Source: Climacium dendroides
Lineage: Eukaryota > Streptophyta > Bryopsida > Hypnales > Climaciaceae
Assembly: GCA_950106755.1 (NCBI GenBank)
Contig: OX467083.1
Location: 25,911,029-25,975,028, forward strand
Direction of reading: 5' to 3'
Length of the DNA: 64,000 nucleotides
A program made the translations under genes and the position numbers. The notes beneath the pieces were generated by a model. It was not told the origin of the DNA. It ran no database searches and saw only the letters and a list, made by a program, of their open reading frames with translations. The first letter of the stretch is position 1; every line of letters begins with the position of its first letter. This document shows positions 1 through 12,800 of this stretch, one piece after another.

Positions 1-270
1 GTTTGTTTCGGATCCAGATTGCACCCCTGGCAAATCCTTTCCAATTCAATTCCAATTTCCATTTTGATTTTTAATTTTTTAATTTTGGAGTGCATGATCT
101 TTGTTGGATACTTATTCAATAATCATTGTTGGTTTGTCTATGCTAGCTTTTGCTTGATAGTTTTATGGTTTGCTTTTTGACTGCATTTTATGCTATCATT
201 CCAAGCATTTCCATTGACATCAAACATTTTCCATGTCGTGTTTTTCTAGATTGCCATACGCACACAGACA

Positions 271-1237
271 TTGAGCAATCATGAGAGGGCTCTCATTGTC
301 AAAATGCGTGAGGTTGGTATGAAATCTAGCCGCATTGCTCTCATTATGGGAATGTCCCATTTCACTGTTTCAACGGTCTTAATGAAATGGAAGGCATTTG
401 GGCGTGTTACTACCGATAAACCAAAACCGCAGCCACCAAAACTCTCTGATTGTTCTTTTCGAGACCTAACACAGCTCATCATGTCCAATCGGCGCCTTAC
501 ATTGGCGAATCTTACTGAAACATTCTATGTTCACCAAAACACCATCTATAAGCACATTCGGCATCTTGGTTTTGGAAATCACATTGCTCCAAGAAACCCT
601 ACTTAAGTTTAGTACATAGGAAACGGAGGTTGGCATTTGCTCGGAAGTTTAGACATTGGGATGTCAATGATTGGAAAAACATCATCTGGACTGATGAGTT
701 TTTTTTTGAGTTGGGCAAAGAAAGTCGCCACATCTGGGTTTGGCGAAAAGTGCATGAAAAGTATGTTGATCAGTGTTTGACGCCCACTTTTAAGTCAGGG
801 AGAACATCGGTCATGGTTTGGGGTGCTTTCACTGGATTTGACAAATCCCCACTTATCTTCATACCACAAGGTGAGCGAACTGCTACTCATTTTGTAAATC
901 ATATCTACAAAAGTACTCTAAGTGGATTTTATTTCATGTATGAATTGCCAGAACAACTCATTCTCATGGAAGATGGAGCTCCTGTGCATCGTGGCAAAGC
1001 TCATGGGATCACAAAACTAGAATGGCCTTTGAATTCCTTGGACTTGAACTCGATAGAAAACTTGTGGAAGATCGTTAAAGATTTGCTACGCCACCACAAA
1101 AAAAAAAAAAAAAAGAGGAGATGATCAAAACCATCAAAGCGGTTTGGGAGGATGTTTCTCTTGAGCAATTGCAAAACTTGATAACTAACATGCCTCATCA
1201 AATTCAAGCTGTCATTTTAGTGAGGGGGGAGCACTAG
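271..1237 (+). pseudogene. Tc1/mariner-family transposase, broken (DDE_3 type)
   Basis: Relic of a cut-and-paste transposase. The first part (271-606) has the Tc1 N-terminal helix-turn-helix region, with the stretch GMKSSRIALIMGMSHFTVST followed by a second helical segment ending HIRHLGFG. The second part (630-1124) is the DDE catalytic domain: first Asp in IIWTDEFFFELG, then MVWGAF, second Asp in LMEDGAPVHR, and the Glu in SLDLNSIENLW. The reading frame shifts once near 590-605, where KKPYLSLVHRKRRLAFAR bridges the two parts in another frame. It is lost again in a run of 17 A (1098-1114), after which a typical Tc1 tail (from MIKTIKAVWED) continues to a stop at 1235-1237. Only 27 residues separate the second Asp and the Glu, against the usual 34, so about 7 codons were deleted. 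No convincing ATG opens the frame; the first in-frame one is at 304. I could not find the terminal inverted repeats. The family call is firm and the gene is clearly dead. Confidence 0.9.
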
Positions 1238-3108
1238 ATGGTAGGTACTAGGCTCAATGAATCAAAAACATTCTATGATAACGTATGTTACATGTATATA
1301 TTACTATGGATTGTAAACTACTCTTCACTAGGATTTCAACAGGACTTATGGTCTCAAAATCCATCTGTTTTTGGCTAAGATATGGCTTTTTGAAGTTCCT
1401 AAACTTTTCAATGAAAACTGACCGAGGGCCAAATTTCGTAAATGAAGTGGACCTGACTGTACAGTGGCCGTCGTAACTCGTAAGCCATTGCATTGCCAGT
1501 GAATTTGTTGTGTTCAGTGCTAACAAATTTTCAGGGGATAGTAGCGTATTTTTTAGGTGGTGATGGTCCCAAAAGCACTCTCTCACCAAAAATAAAAGAG
1601 ATTCACTATAAAAAAAAAGTGTTTGCCATTCCTGGATCCACTGCCGCATTTAGAGCACAATTGCAAATGGCACACTAGATATAGGCTTGGCCCAACCTAT
1701 CCTATTCCACCCCTACTCTAACAATAAATCTAGGCCTAATAGGTTCCCGTGCTCCTTCTAGAATCACCATTGAAGCTAGTCTTAATAGCATCTACATTGT
1801 GACATTGTTCTTAAGGGCATCCGCACTGTGACATTATTCTTAAGAGCATCTACACTATGACACCAAAAATGCATGTGAGTTGTCGCCTAAAGTGGCAATT
1901 GATCTGCATGCCTCCTATTCGCTTGATGGTGGATCTTGGACTAACACTAGTGGTTGTCTTGTCCTTATAGGTGATCTTTGGCTTGGTATTCTCTTTGACT
2001 CTCGTTGAAAAATTAATTTAAAATTGATAAAAATTAGAAATTGTATTGTTGTGAAAATTGTTGTGACAAAAAAAATTGCTAAGGACCTATTCCCTTGGTT
2101 TGACATACCTTTCTCCTATCAATGGTAGTTGTCTATGTATTTCAAAAAATAAAAAATAAAAAACATGACTCGCCAAGTGTCTCATGATGGGCTCCACAAA
2201 TCTCTTTGTCAATTCCCCATGTCAAGCCCCTACTTTGAGGTGGAATATTCAAGACATTTAACAATATGTGGACTACTATTCATGAAGTAAATGCTACTAT
2301 TCATGCCACCATTAATATTTGTGCAATGAGTTGTTGGAATGGTGAGACTTCTCAAGAATAAATCCCAAAATGGAGGGGCACAAAAAGGATAATGAACAAT
2401 ATAGGAGAATTTTGTACCAAGTTCATAATTAGTGAGCTTGGGTTCTTCTAACCAATTAGCAAGCAAACAATGTGGTACAAAAAATAGCCCTGAGGTGCAC
2501 TCCCTCCTTTTTTGATGTTAGTGTACAAACAAATGAAGGGTATTTTTAATTGTGTTGGACCTAAATTTTTGACAATTATTCAAAGTAAATTAGCATCCAC
2601 ATAATGGGCTACTAGTCATTATAAATAATGAAGGGTGTTATATATTACTAAGTTTTATTGAATTTTTTTTCTAAAGTAGACCCCTCCAAAATCCCCTCCA
2701 AAAATTTGAACTTTCCACTACTATACTTAATACAGTATAAATATAATGGAGGTACCAAGGGTGGAATCCCATGTCCTGATAGCAAATGGATGAAGAATGT
2801 TGGATGCATGAGTGAGTGTTCCATCCGATACCACAAGTTCAGTGAGAAAATGTTAAGGCTGCCACCAGAGGTTTTCAGATTTGTTTTGCCCCGCATTTTT
2901 TTCAAATCTTAATTTCAGGCGACAAGTTCATGGACAATGCAAGGTTGTAAGCCTTACATTGCTTGCAAATGCTTCAGGTTAAGGGTTTCATCGCGAACTT
3001 TTGCTACAAATTGGTAAGCGGTTTAGGTGATTATGTTGTGAATTATGTTTGAGCTCGTAGATGCTTTTAGTTAGGAGTTGGGAATAGGGTTTCGCATTTG
3101 GCGTTCAC
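1238..3108. other. Spacer without a recognisable gene
   Basis: Short open frames occur here on both strands but none shows a family motif, and their composition matches the surrounding AT-rich DNA. The only clear structure is the 29-bp triplet repeat at 1788-1874. From about 2750 GC content rises towards the small ORF at 3109. Confidence 0.5.
1788..1874. repeat. 29-bp tandem repeat, three copies
   Basis: Three head-to-tail units start at 1788, 1817 and 1846. Each begins GCATC(T/C)(A/G)CA followed by (T/C)(G/A)TGACA. The third unit is truncated or diverged at its end. Simple minisatellite in a noncoding spacer. Confidence 0.75.
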
Positions 3109-3390
3109 ATGGCTGTTGAGAAGGTCACAGTATGGATGTTGGAGTCCGATGCGTTTGAACCAAAATACCTTGGAAAGCTTGATGTTGAAGGAGCTTCCAC
3201 TTTGGAGGCACTGAGATTGTCTTTAGAATCAAATGACGTGTTGGAGTGGGCATTCGATTTTTGGAACGTGGAAGACAGAAGGCACGCGAGGAAAAAGTTG
3301 GAGCAATTTAACAAGTTTCTAAGAGAAGTTCACATGATTAGGGCGGCTGACGAAGTAGACAGTGATGGCAACAATAGATGGTTGAAATAG
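3109..3390 (+). CDS. Small hypothetical protein, 93 residues
   Basis: An ATG-started frame of 93 codons in a stretch with higher GC content than its surroundings. The start (MAVEKVTVWMLE) follows a plausible leader. The protein is acidic to neutral and charged, with a likely helical segment rich in Arg and Lys in the middle (EDRRHARKKLEQFNKFLREV). It shows no signal peptide, membrane segment or recognised domain. Its codon pattern looks protein-like, yet no family came to mind. It could be a small lineage-specific gene, one exon of a larger gene that includes the relic at 4116-4508, or a captured fragment inside a transposon. Confidence is low because a frame this long can occur by chance. 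Confidence 0.35.
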   Translation: MAVEKVTVWMLESDAFEPKYLGKLDVEGASTLEALRLSLESNDVLEWAFDFWNVEDRRHARKKLEQFNKFLREVHMIRAADEVDSDGNNRWLK

Positions 3391-4115
3391 AAATTGGTGA
3401 GCGCTCCAGAGCCCAGTTCTTTTTGTACAGCACTTCTGGTAAGGGTTTCTTTCACTATCTTCCATGCGGTCTTGTAGTGATTCATGCATTTTAGTTTGCT
3501 TGTACTATAGCGGTGAGATGCAAGCTCGTAATTGCAGATCGTCACAAATGCAGGACTTTAGGCGACGTTGAATTTTGAGTTTGCGTTCTTGGTCTTTATT
3601 GTCTTCCACTTTGGTAGTCGCAAGATTAGGGTTCAATTCACGTGCACCGAGTTTGTAGGTTTGTTTTGCACATGTGCTCGATTGATAGCCTTTGTTCTTT
3701 TTGTAGATGCGCGTAGCTAAATCCTAGATTATGAGAAGTCATAGAAGGCGTTTCATTCCACGCTCAAATTTTTAGGGGATGCCTCACTTCTTCTCGGGAA
3801 TCTGTTGTTTTCTCGGTTGTTTTGCATGCTTGTCTTGTAGTTTTGCCATTGTGAGTTGTACACGTCAGACATGGTACAGTATATTGCTTCATCTGAGCCG
3901 ATTACACAATACTAGTGTGTTGAAGAGGGATTGTGTTTTGTTGGATTTCTGTCGTGCTTTGTTTAAGTCTGCATTACTTAGAACATCTCTGTTTTCTTGG
4001 GTTAGTCTGATATAGAGTCTGCAGAATCAGGCAAAGAAGTCGTACTGAATGACGCACTTCTTTAGTTTCTTTTGGAATACAGTTGTGAATCTTCCTATAG
4101 TTGGATTCGTTTTAA

Positions 4116-4508
4116 GAGGCAACATGTGAAGAAGACATCATTGTTGTAGGGTTGGCTAAGGTTGCATGTGTTTCAAAGAAGACCAACCTAAATGCAGGTT
4201 TTACTTTGCAGTTTGTAGCACTGTACCTAGCATCTTATGATGTCGCAGTGTTGGACGTCAAATTTGAGGAGAATGCAAATTTGGTGCTCAATGCTTTCGA
4301 GACCAATGTGGTTGTCTTTGACAAGTCTTAGAGATTGGACAATCCTTTCCTACAAAGACTGCGGATGTTCCCCTTAAGTGAACTTGGTACTGTGGAGCTG
4401 CACCAACTGCAAGTTACTCTTCTCAACGGGTGGCAAGTCAAAATCAAGGTGCGCAAGGGAGATGGGCAGACTGATTTGTCCAACGTTTGGGTAAACCCTA
4501 GATGTTGA
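4116..4508 (+). pseudogene. Unidentified coding relic with one in-frame stop
   Basis: One frame stays open for 71 codons, meets a single TAG at 4329-4331 and continues to a TGA at 4506-4508. Both halves look like real protein: the first contains EEDIIVVGLAKVACVSKK and VAVLDVKFEENANLVL, the second LSELGTVELHQLQVTLLNGW and VKIKVRKGDGQTDLSNVW. No ATG opens it, so it would be an internal or terminal exon or a decayed fragment. I do not recognise the family. The small ORF at 3109-3390 lies 0.7 kb upstream on the same strand and could belong to the same old gene. Confidence 0.35.
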
Positions 4509-6845
4509 TGAGGTAAGATCATTAATCATTTGTGATTAGCATCATTTTCTGGTTTTCTTCCTTTCTGCACGTTTCTATTATGTAGAGTCACTGATGTCGT
4601 TCTTTACAAACATGTAGGTCAGCAACAGTAGAATTTTTCTTGCAGAAATCAGTTTAGTATTCTTAAGTGTCTAAGTTCCATATATGAGTTTTAAGATTTG
4701 CTTTGCTTGGACATTGAACCCTAGACCAAGCATATTGTTCAAACCTTTGTTTCTAGAAACTTGTTCATGGTGAATTACGTGTTTGTGAACACATACATCA
4801 CAATTTTGAGAATTGTCTATAGACCTAAACCTTGAACTTAGGTACTGTTCCATTGTTTTTCCATTGTTTTTTCTTAGTACTATGTTTTGATTCAAATTTC
4901 AAATTCAATTTGTTTCATTGCAAGTGGTGTAATTCCGCATTTCTATTGTGAATATAATTTGCAATTTCAACATTCAAGGTTAATTACAAAGTACAAGTGT
5001 AATGTTTAGGCAAACCTTCTCGTAAAAAAGTGTGCATCCTATCCTTTTAAGTTTTAGTAAAACATTATCCACTATGTTGTATTTATAATGAACATAGGGT
5101 ATAAAAAATGAACACCCCAAAAAATTTCAACTAAAATATAGGGTATATGAAATAAGCAAGTTTTAGAAATTTAGGTAAAAAAGCCTCCCTATAAATTTAA
5201 AAAAATTACCTACATAGCCTCCAAATAATAGGGTTTTGTTCGCACGTGATCAACGGAGTTCCTATACAATGCACCCCCGAGAAAATAGCCCAACCCTAGC
5301 CATTTACATTCCAACCTACTTTTTTGCATCATACTCTAAGCGAGACTCTAAGGTTTGGGTTCCAAGACAATAATGACATAATAAAGGATCAACTCTAAAA
5401 AACACTCTCCAATGCAATTGACATTGGTCTCTCTTTATTCCCGAGCCTGTCATTATCCTTTCCAAACCTAGCGATTTGTAAAAATATGAAGAGCCCACAA
5501 CTTGATTCACAATACAAAAATTTATTATTGTCATATTTTTTTCTACATTGTTATGTGTGGCAATAAAGACAACCTTCCCTTGCTTGTATAAAAAGTCTTT
5601 TTTAAGGTAGAATTTTTTCCTTTATTTATTTTTATAATGCCAAAAAGTTCATTTGAGGTTTGGATTGCTTGCTTTATACTAGGTCAATTTGTCTAAAAAA
5701 ACACAGGTACTATGTGGGTCTCATGGAGTGCTCATGATAAGGTTTGTTTGTCAAGTGTGCATTATAGATGCTCCAACTAGAATTCCAACAAGCATTATGT
5801 GGAAATCCCCACATAATTGGGGATTGCACTTTTTACATGAAATATGTTGCATGAAATGATAAGGAAATATGTTGAATGAAATACAATACCATATTATATT
5901 TTAAAACATTGACCATATTATATTTTAAAATCACATTAAATAATATACAATTAATGCATGCAACTATGTCACCATTAGATGATTTTGAGTTGCTTTAGAG
6001 GACCATTTCAAGCCTGTTCCCCATGCTAGGAATCAACCATTGTTGACTAAAATTTTAAAATATATTTAAAAAAAATTAAAATTAAAAATTAAAATATTTT
6101 AAAATATTTTTTTCAAAAAATTAATTTAAAAAAATTAATCATTATTATCTAATGCGATAGTCGCTTTGCCACATCAGATTGTTGTTGTGGTTGAATTCTC
6201 ATAGTTTGGGAATGTAGGAGAACTCACAACCCTATAAAAAAGTTGAATCTCATCTAATGCTTATTCATCTAAATTCAAGCATTCATTTGGACATCAATCA
6301 ATACGTTGGCAATTATTGTACATCCATCTGATTTAAAATTAATCTACCATTCTTTGAATTCATTCATCATTTTCCAAATTAATTTATTAGAATACAAAAC
6401 TCATCTTTAGAATCATAATTTCTTCCAACATTCAGTGAAATCATCTAGCAAGTTTAAATCACAACTGTCTTACCAAACTCATTCAACAATTCTATATTTC
6501 ATTCAACAATTTGTCATATGATCTATCAATTCCAATCTTCATTCAGAATTGTTTTGAAATTTTTGTTTGTCATCAATCCCATTAAATTCATTGAACAATT
6601 CTTGTGATAATTGGTCGATGAAATTTCATCTTGATTTTCTTTCTTTAATTTCAATTGATCTTCTAAATTGAAATTTGTAACTTGCTATTAACCCATATCC
6701 TTAGCAAATTATAGTTGGTTGTTGGCTATATGGTAATAGAATTACAATCCATATTAGCAACATTTGAATGATCGTGAAAATGTTCATCTATATAACATTC
6801 AATAGCAATCCCAATGGAATGGTGTGGAATATTCTACACCATTTC
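4509..6845. other. AT-rich spacer
   Basis: No frame with protein-like composition. About 6050-6140 is almost pure A/T with oligo-A and oligo-T runs. No inverted repeat boundary or RNA gene recognised. Confidence 0.5.
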
Positions 6846-6849
6846 ATCC

Positions 6850-7365
6850 ACATTGAAGATTGCCCTCCCCTTTCCAACTATGTCATCTATTGGATGATAT
6901 TCCACACCATCAATAGCTAAATATTACGCGCCAAAATTTATAAAAAGGAAGTTACTTGGTTAAAAATTCATGAATATCTAGTGGTTTATGGGTCTGACAG
7001 CCATAACTAAAGATTGCCCTCTTCCTTCCACACTATTTCACCTACTGGATGATATTCCACACCATCAATAGCTAAATGCCATGTGTCAAAATTTGTAGAA
7101 AGGAAGCCACTTGGTCAAAAATTCATGAATAGCTTATAGTGGTTTATAGGTTTGACAACCACAACTAAAGACTGCCCTTCCATTTCATCCACACTGAAGA
7201 CTACCCTCTCCCTTTGACACTATTTCATTTCCTAAATGATATTCCACACCATTTGTAGCTAAATGGCACGTGTCAAATTTTGTAGAAAGGAAGCCACTTG
7301 GTTGAAAAATTCATGAATAACTTGTAGTCGTTTCAAGTCTAACAACCACAACTGAACAACTAGAC
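6850..7365. repeat. Degenerate ~150-190 bp tandem repeat, three copies
   Basis: Three successive units share the block GATATTCCACACCAT (near 6895, 7050 and 7240), followed by TAGCTAAAT and then AAGGAAG(C/T)(C/T)ACTTGGT plus AAAATTCATGAAT. Spacing is about 153 and 192 bp. The units have diverged by many point changes and carry no coding frame shared between copies. Confidence 0.75.
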
Positions 7366-9040
7366 AATAGGTTGAAAATTTGTACTTATAATTAGTGATT
7401 TGGTCAACTCCTAAAAAAGGAGTGACAATAATTTTTTGGGCTTGTTGGCCAAAACTAAAATTGGCCAAAATTGATGATTCATAAGGCAAACTAAACCTAG
7501 TTCTATAAATTGTTTGACCTACCTGCAACTAAAGGATGAATTTTGTAGACAAGGCCTCCAAAGAGGGAAAGGTAGCCTCTTTGAAGGCTATTGAATGTTA
7601 TATAGGGGCCTTCCAATTGTAGAGATCTTATGGACACCTTAAAACTTTCAATTGGAAATATATCTTTATTGTTCTAAATTTGCCAAAATCTTTTGTATGT
7701 GTACAAAATTATCATAGCTATTTGAGGAATTAGAGATTTTCAACAAAATTTCAACATACTCTAGTACAAATAAAAAAACTTGTATAAAATAAATTTTCAA
7801 ATTTTTCCAAATTATTTTTTATTTTTTCATAATTTAATAAAATTTATTAGTAAAAAAACTTTCAATACAAGTAAATTTTTTCAATATTCTTTAATATGTG
7901 GAATGAAAATGACAAGAAACATAACTATTTGAAGTCATAATTTAGTCAATAATCTTTCACTCAATAAAATTTAGGCTTTAGTGAAATTATTATAAAAAAA
8001 TTCCATAAAGAATTATCGTTCCATTTATTAAAGAATCTTGGAAAAAATTTATTATAATAAAAGGTTTCTTTACTAATAAATTTGATTAATTTTTTCAAAA
8101 TTATTTTAAGAAATGTGAAAAATGTAGTGTATTACTTGTACTTCAACATGTGCAAAATTTATTAGAAAAATCTAATTTTTCAATTAGTTGATGGCAATTT
8201 TAGAAGAGTATAAATGCTCAATATGGACATTATATTCTCCCTTTAGTGAATTGCTCCAATATCTTGGAAAGATATTATAATTTTGCTTGGATGAATGTGT
8301 ACACTTCTAGTTGAACAAATAATGGTTCAAGTACATTTAATAGGTTTTGTTCATGTCCATGGATGTAAGTAGCTTCATCCATTGCTAAAATTTATGCTTC
8401 TTTTTCATTGAAACTTCAATTTTGACCAATCGTTGAATATTCAAATATTCAAGCGTGAAATATAAAAATCAAATTTAGGTGAATTTTTGAAGTTCTATCT
8501 TCAAAACCCATTTGAATCAAATCTATAAATAGTTTGAAATTCTGACCATACGAATACGTTCCACTCATCATGCTTAACATTATAAGTCACCTCTTTATGA
8601 GTGCAAACTTCAAAAAGGTTATGTGGTGTGGGTAACTCAATTGTAGACACATGTTTCCACTAGGGTTGAAGTCATTGTGCGAGTGTTCAACTTTGGACAA
8701 AAGGTATCCATGACTAAAACCTAAGAACCACCAGGGCCTACATTCTAGAAATCATTGAGGTCTAGAAAGCCCTTCCATCTGTCCTTCAAATCAGCAAAGG
8801 AGACAACCAGATCGTTGTTATCATTTCCCCCAAACTCAAAAGTTGAAAAGAATGTAACGCAATCTCAAAGAATCTGATAAGTGTTTGATTTCAGGCAAGT
8901 CATTGTTTTTTCAATTTTTTCAAATACAATACAATAATCGAATCTGTGGTCACAGGAATCTCCTTCCAGCATTGCTCTTGCTTGCGGTATTTGAGCTTGC
9001 TCAACTCCGGTACTGGAGCTTGTGATGGCAATGTCCCTTG
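7366..9040. other. AT-rich spacer
   Basis: Low-complexity AT-rich DNA with poly-A and poly-T tracts. Nothing coding or structural was recognised. Confidence 0.5.
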
Positions 9041-9044
9041 GAAG

Positions 9045-9270
9045 GAAGCAGTCTTTTTTTTTTTCATTTGTTAAGAAGTGCCAAAGTGGTGAAATTAAAT
9101 GTTATAGTGGTGCTACAATTTTCAACATTCATCCACATATTGAGTAGAAAATATCGCATTACTGCATATCACAAATCCATAATTCTATTTCATCCACAAT
9201 TTGGCAATTTCGTGCAAGATTAAATTTGTAGTTTGAATTTTTTTGATGATTTTCAGCCCTTTCAGTACCA
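9045..9270 (+). repeat. Dispersed ~230-bp repeat, copy 1
   Basis: Shares the ordered blocks GAAGTGCCAAAG, ATGTTATAGTGGTGCT, TTTCAACATT, then ATATTGAGTAGAAAATATC and ATTCTATTT with sequences near 24045 and 49985. The copy here is intermediate in decay. It has no coding potential and no clear terminal repeats, so it may be a SINE or the 3' end of a longer element. Confidence 0.65.
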
Positions 9271-9804
9271 TTTTGTTCCAAGGGCGTCGTGCTAGGCCCA
9301 ACACTTTGCTGCAAATGGACGACAGATCACAAACAAAATAAACTGCTTGGAAGAAAGCCAAGCAATACATTTCAGGAACTAAGTTGTTGAGGAGCACTTT
9401 GACATTTACACAAATCCAATAAGAGCGGTAATGGCTACCGGCCTACATCCAGTGTGGTATGATCAGTAGAACCTCCCCAACAGACTCTTGATTTGTGTGA
9501 GTGTTGTGAAGCCTGTGTCCCTCCTTTCCATATGAACTTGTTTTCACCTGTGAGCACTAATCATGTGATAACATACACTAAGTACAGTATGTACATTCCA
9601 AAGCAAAGGTCGCACTTCCTATCTATGCCCGTTTTCCATGTACGTAGCAGTTCTTAAACCCACTAAATTGATATCAATGTGAGCATGGGATGAGAAGAGG
9701 GGACAGATTATTATCAGTAGCGCAAACTGGTGTAGATCATGGAAAATTTCCAAAAGTAGAAATACCCCAAACAGACTCTTCATGTTCGTGTTCATTCATG
9801 TTCA

Positions 9805-9853
9805 CCCCTAAACCCTGAACTCTAAAACCCTAATCCCTAAGAACCCTAAACTG
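9805..9853 (-). repeat. Interstitial telomere-like repeat
   Basis: Five or six degenerate CCCTAA-type units run in a row (CCCCTAAACCCTGAACTC, then AAAACCCTAATCCC and AACCCTAAAC). This is the plant TTTAGGG telomeric motif on the minus strand. It ends about 12 bp beyond the P450 stop codon, so it probably lies in that gene's 3' UTR. Confidence 0.6.
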
Positions 9854-9864
9854 TAACTGTACCA

Positions 9865-12800
9865 TCATGCGTGGGATGCAGAAGTGGTTGGGGTGAAGTA
9901 AAGTGAGGCAGCAGGGCGCAAGCTGATTTGAACACGCAATGGAGTTTCGGGTCGAATGTTGAGTCCATTCGTGCCTTCGTTGGCAGTGAGCGCGACTCCT
10001 TGCAGGGCTGACATTTCAAACGCATGTACAAAAGAGCCTACAGCCGCAGACAGTACTCTTATTGCCAATGCCCTTCCAGGGCATATCCTGCATCACAATT
10101 AGACCACACGAGGCGCGCTCAGAATGCAACTCCGCACAGTATGATAATCTCACATCAAAATTTGGAGCGGGATACAAGAAATCAGGGATTCTACGATCAT
10201 TAATTAGTTGTTTAACCCTAACCCCTACAGGCATTCCCACCGGTTTCATATTCTGTACCCTGGAAAATCTGATTTGGAATGTATTATTCAGACACAGATA
10301 TTACATGCCTCTCTCCCTGCAATCAGGTTCCTGCTTTTGTCGAACATATTTACCAGCTCATTCGATGTTCCTTCTCTATTGTTGGTGATAAAACCTGGTT
10401 CTATCTAACCTAATCATTAGACAGTACGTTATGATCAACCAAATTGGTCATTATAAAATCATCTGTGAATCCTTCGTCATTTAGCAGTGAAGTTTGATCA
10501 CCTCCTTCCAGCTCCGAACGGAAGAAACTGATAATTGTTGGTCCCGTTCACACTCAAATCGGAGTCAAGGAACCTCTCTGGATTGAACTCTAATGCATCG
10601 TCTCCCCAGGTGCTCGGATCACGATGGAGTGCCCAGAAGTTTGCCATCACCGTTGTTCCCGCTGGGATGTGGTATCCTCCCAGAGTGGCATCCTCCATGT
10701 TGCTGTGTGGCAAGCCCAGAGTCGTGGGAATGTGGAAGCGCAGAACTTCCTTCACCACAGCCTGCAAGGAATCACATGCTTTCTGAATATCAAAAATCGA
10801 ACCAGACACTCGACTCCGCCCTTCACATGCATACTTTCAAAAAGCTGTGAGTGCTCCCTTCTTACTGTTCAAATACTAAAACAGGGTATGATTAGGATTC
10901 AAGAATTGTGGCGATGTCAACTTTATTTGATTTGTAACAATTCTTTTGGGAACTAAACAAGTTTTGAGCATTAGAAGGTTAAGATCCAATCCAATCTCAG
11001 TATTTCTAGAGAGGTTCTCGCTCACGTTCAAGAGTTTACATTATTACCGGTATGGACATGTTCAAGAGTGTACATGTGCATAAGCCTAGACCCTTTAAAT
11101 GATTTGTGTCAAAGAGATCTCATAAATCTGAGTAAGTCAAAACATCATTTTCTAACTCCATGTTCGAAGAGACTTTGTTACACTTTTTCTATATTATAAC
11201 CATTGTTGCTAGGTTTATTATGTAATTATTGTTAACAAGCTTTGAAGAGCTTATTTCGCTTAGACAGATCCCTTGTAGAATGAAAACTTACACTTACTTG
11301 ATCACCCAGGACACCCGGAAACGCAATAATTGGGGAGCAAGAGCTTACTAATTCCTAGAGGAAGTGGGATGGTGTGCACAGAGGTGCCTGGTTACCTGGA
11401 GATACGGTAACTGAGCTGCCTCATCCTCTTCCACGGGCCCATTCATGCCAAACTGTGCATCAAGCTCCGCCTGTAACCTTTGCATGCAATGAGGGTGGCG
11501 CACAAGCTCCAGAAGGGCCCATTCTAACGTCGCAGCGGTCGTGTCTGTTCCCGCTGCCAATATTTCCTGCACGGGATATACGCCACACCATCTCAATGAG
11601 CTCGTACAAGTACATGGTTCATAGTAGTTTCTAATTAGAAAAAGATGAGTGTCCAATCACAAAGAACAAGAAAATGAGTTTCAAATGCTTGAAAACCATT
11701 ACATGCATGTTTGAAATGGGTTGAAAATCTGACTTTCAATATCGGATGAGTCATTGAAGAATGCAAGTTTGTCACATGAAAATTTGTCTAATGAGGAGAA
11801 TTTCCAGCAACGAAAGTGGCAACTTTCGGAAACTCTCTAACCTGCAAGTGGCAGGCAACCATTTGGAAAGCGGAGCTAGATTATTAGCCATAACCACTTT
11901 CCTCTGTTTGCTACTATTTCGACAGTCAGTTTCCCAAACCTGTTTGCTTTCATCACCTCCATATTACCCAAGATTGTAGTGCTCATTGATATCATGCTAG
12001 GTAACTAAAAAACCTGGAGCCTTATTGTGGAAAATGACCTCCGATCCTTCGTCACTCGCATGGTTCCTGAAGCATATAATATTTTCCACAACCAGGCCTA
12101 AGAATAAAGATACCAACTGAAGCAGCATCGTGAGCGGTTCAAGATTTTCCCTAGAGTAACATCCACCACGCACCTAGCTCCTATTGCTGGTCTCAGAGGT
12201 GTAGAATACGATTTATGCTTTCAGATTACACGAATATGAAAAAAAAATTAGTGGTAAATCATATCTCAACGTTCTAACCAAATTTTCGAAAAAAAACTCA
12301 TTATGGAGGTCACCCAACTCTCAATTTACTGGGTTGCAGAGTTGTGAGATAATGCCCCAAATTTCATATTCGGACTCGAAACTATTTTGAGCCGAACTAC
12401 ACGAAATGATCATGATCTTCTACTTCAAGTTTCTCAACATCAAGTGTAACAGTCTCCTCTCCTTTCTCTTTTGAAGCGGCCGGCAAGATTTTGAGCCATA
12501 AATTCTGAAATCAGGTTGTCCAAATCTCGGCCCAAATCGACTAATTTTTTGAAGAGCTAGTCTAGCTTTCTGACACCCCTGTATAGAACCAGAATCACAC
12601 TCAATATGCACTACATATCTTACAGCAAATGATTCAAGTTCAATTCTACAGGATGGTAAAGGACGCTTACAAAAATAATAGCCCTAGCTTCGGTCATCGT
12701 GTACTTGCCGCCGTCGGTAAGTACCAGCAAAGTCTGAGCAAAGTCGATTTCCGAATCCTCCCGTCCATTTGGTAACTCTTTCCGATACCATTTCAAAACA

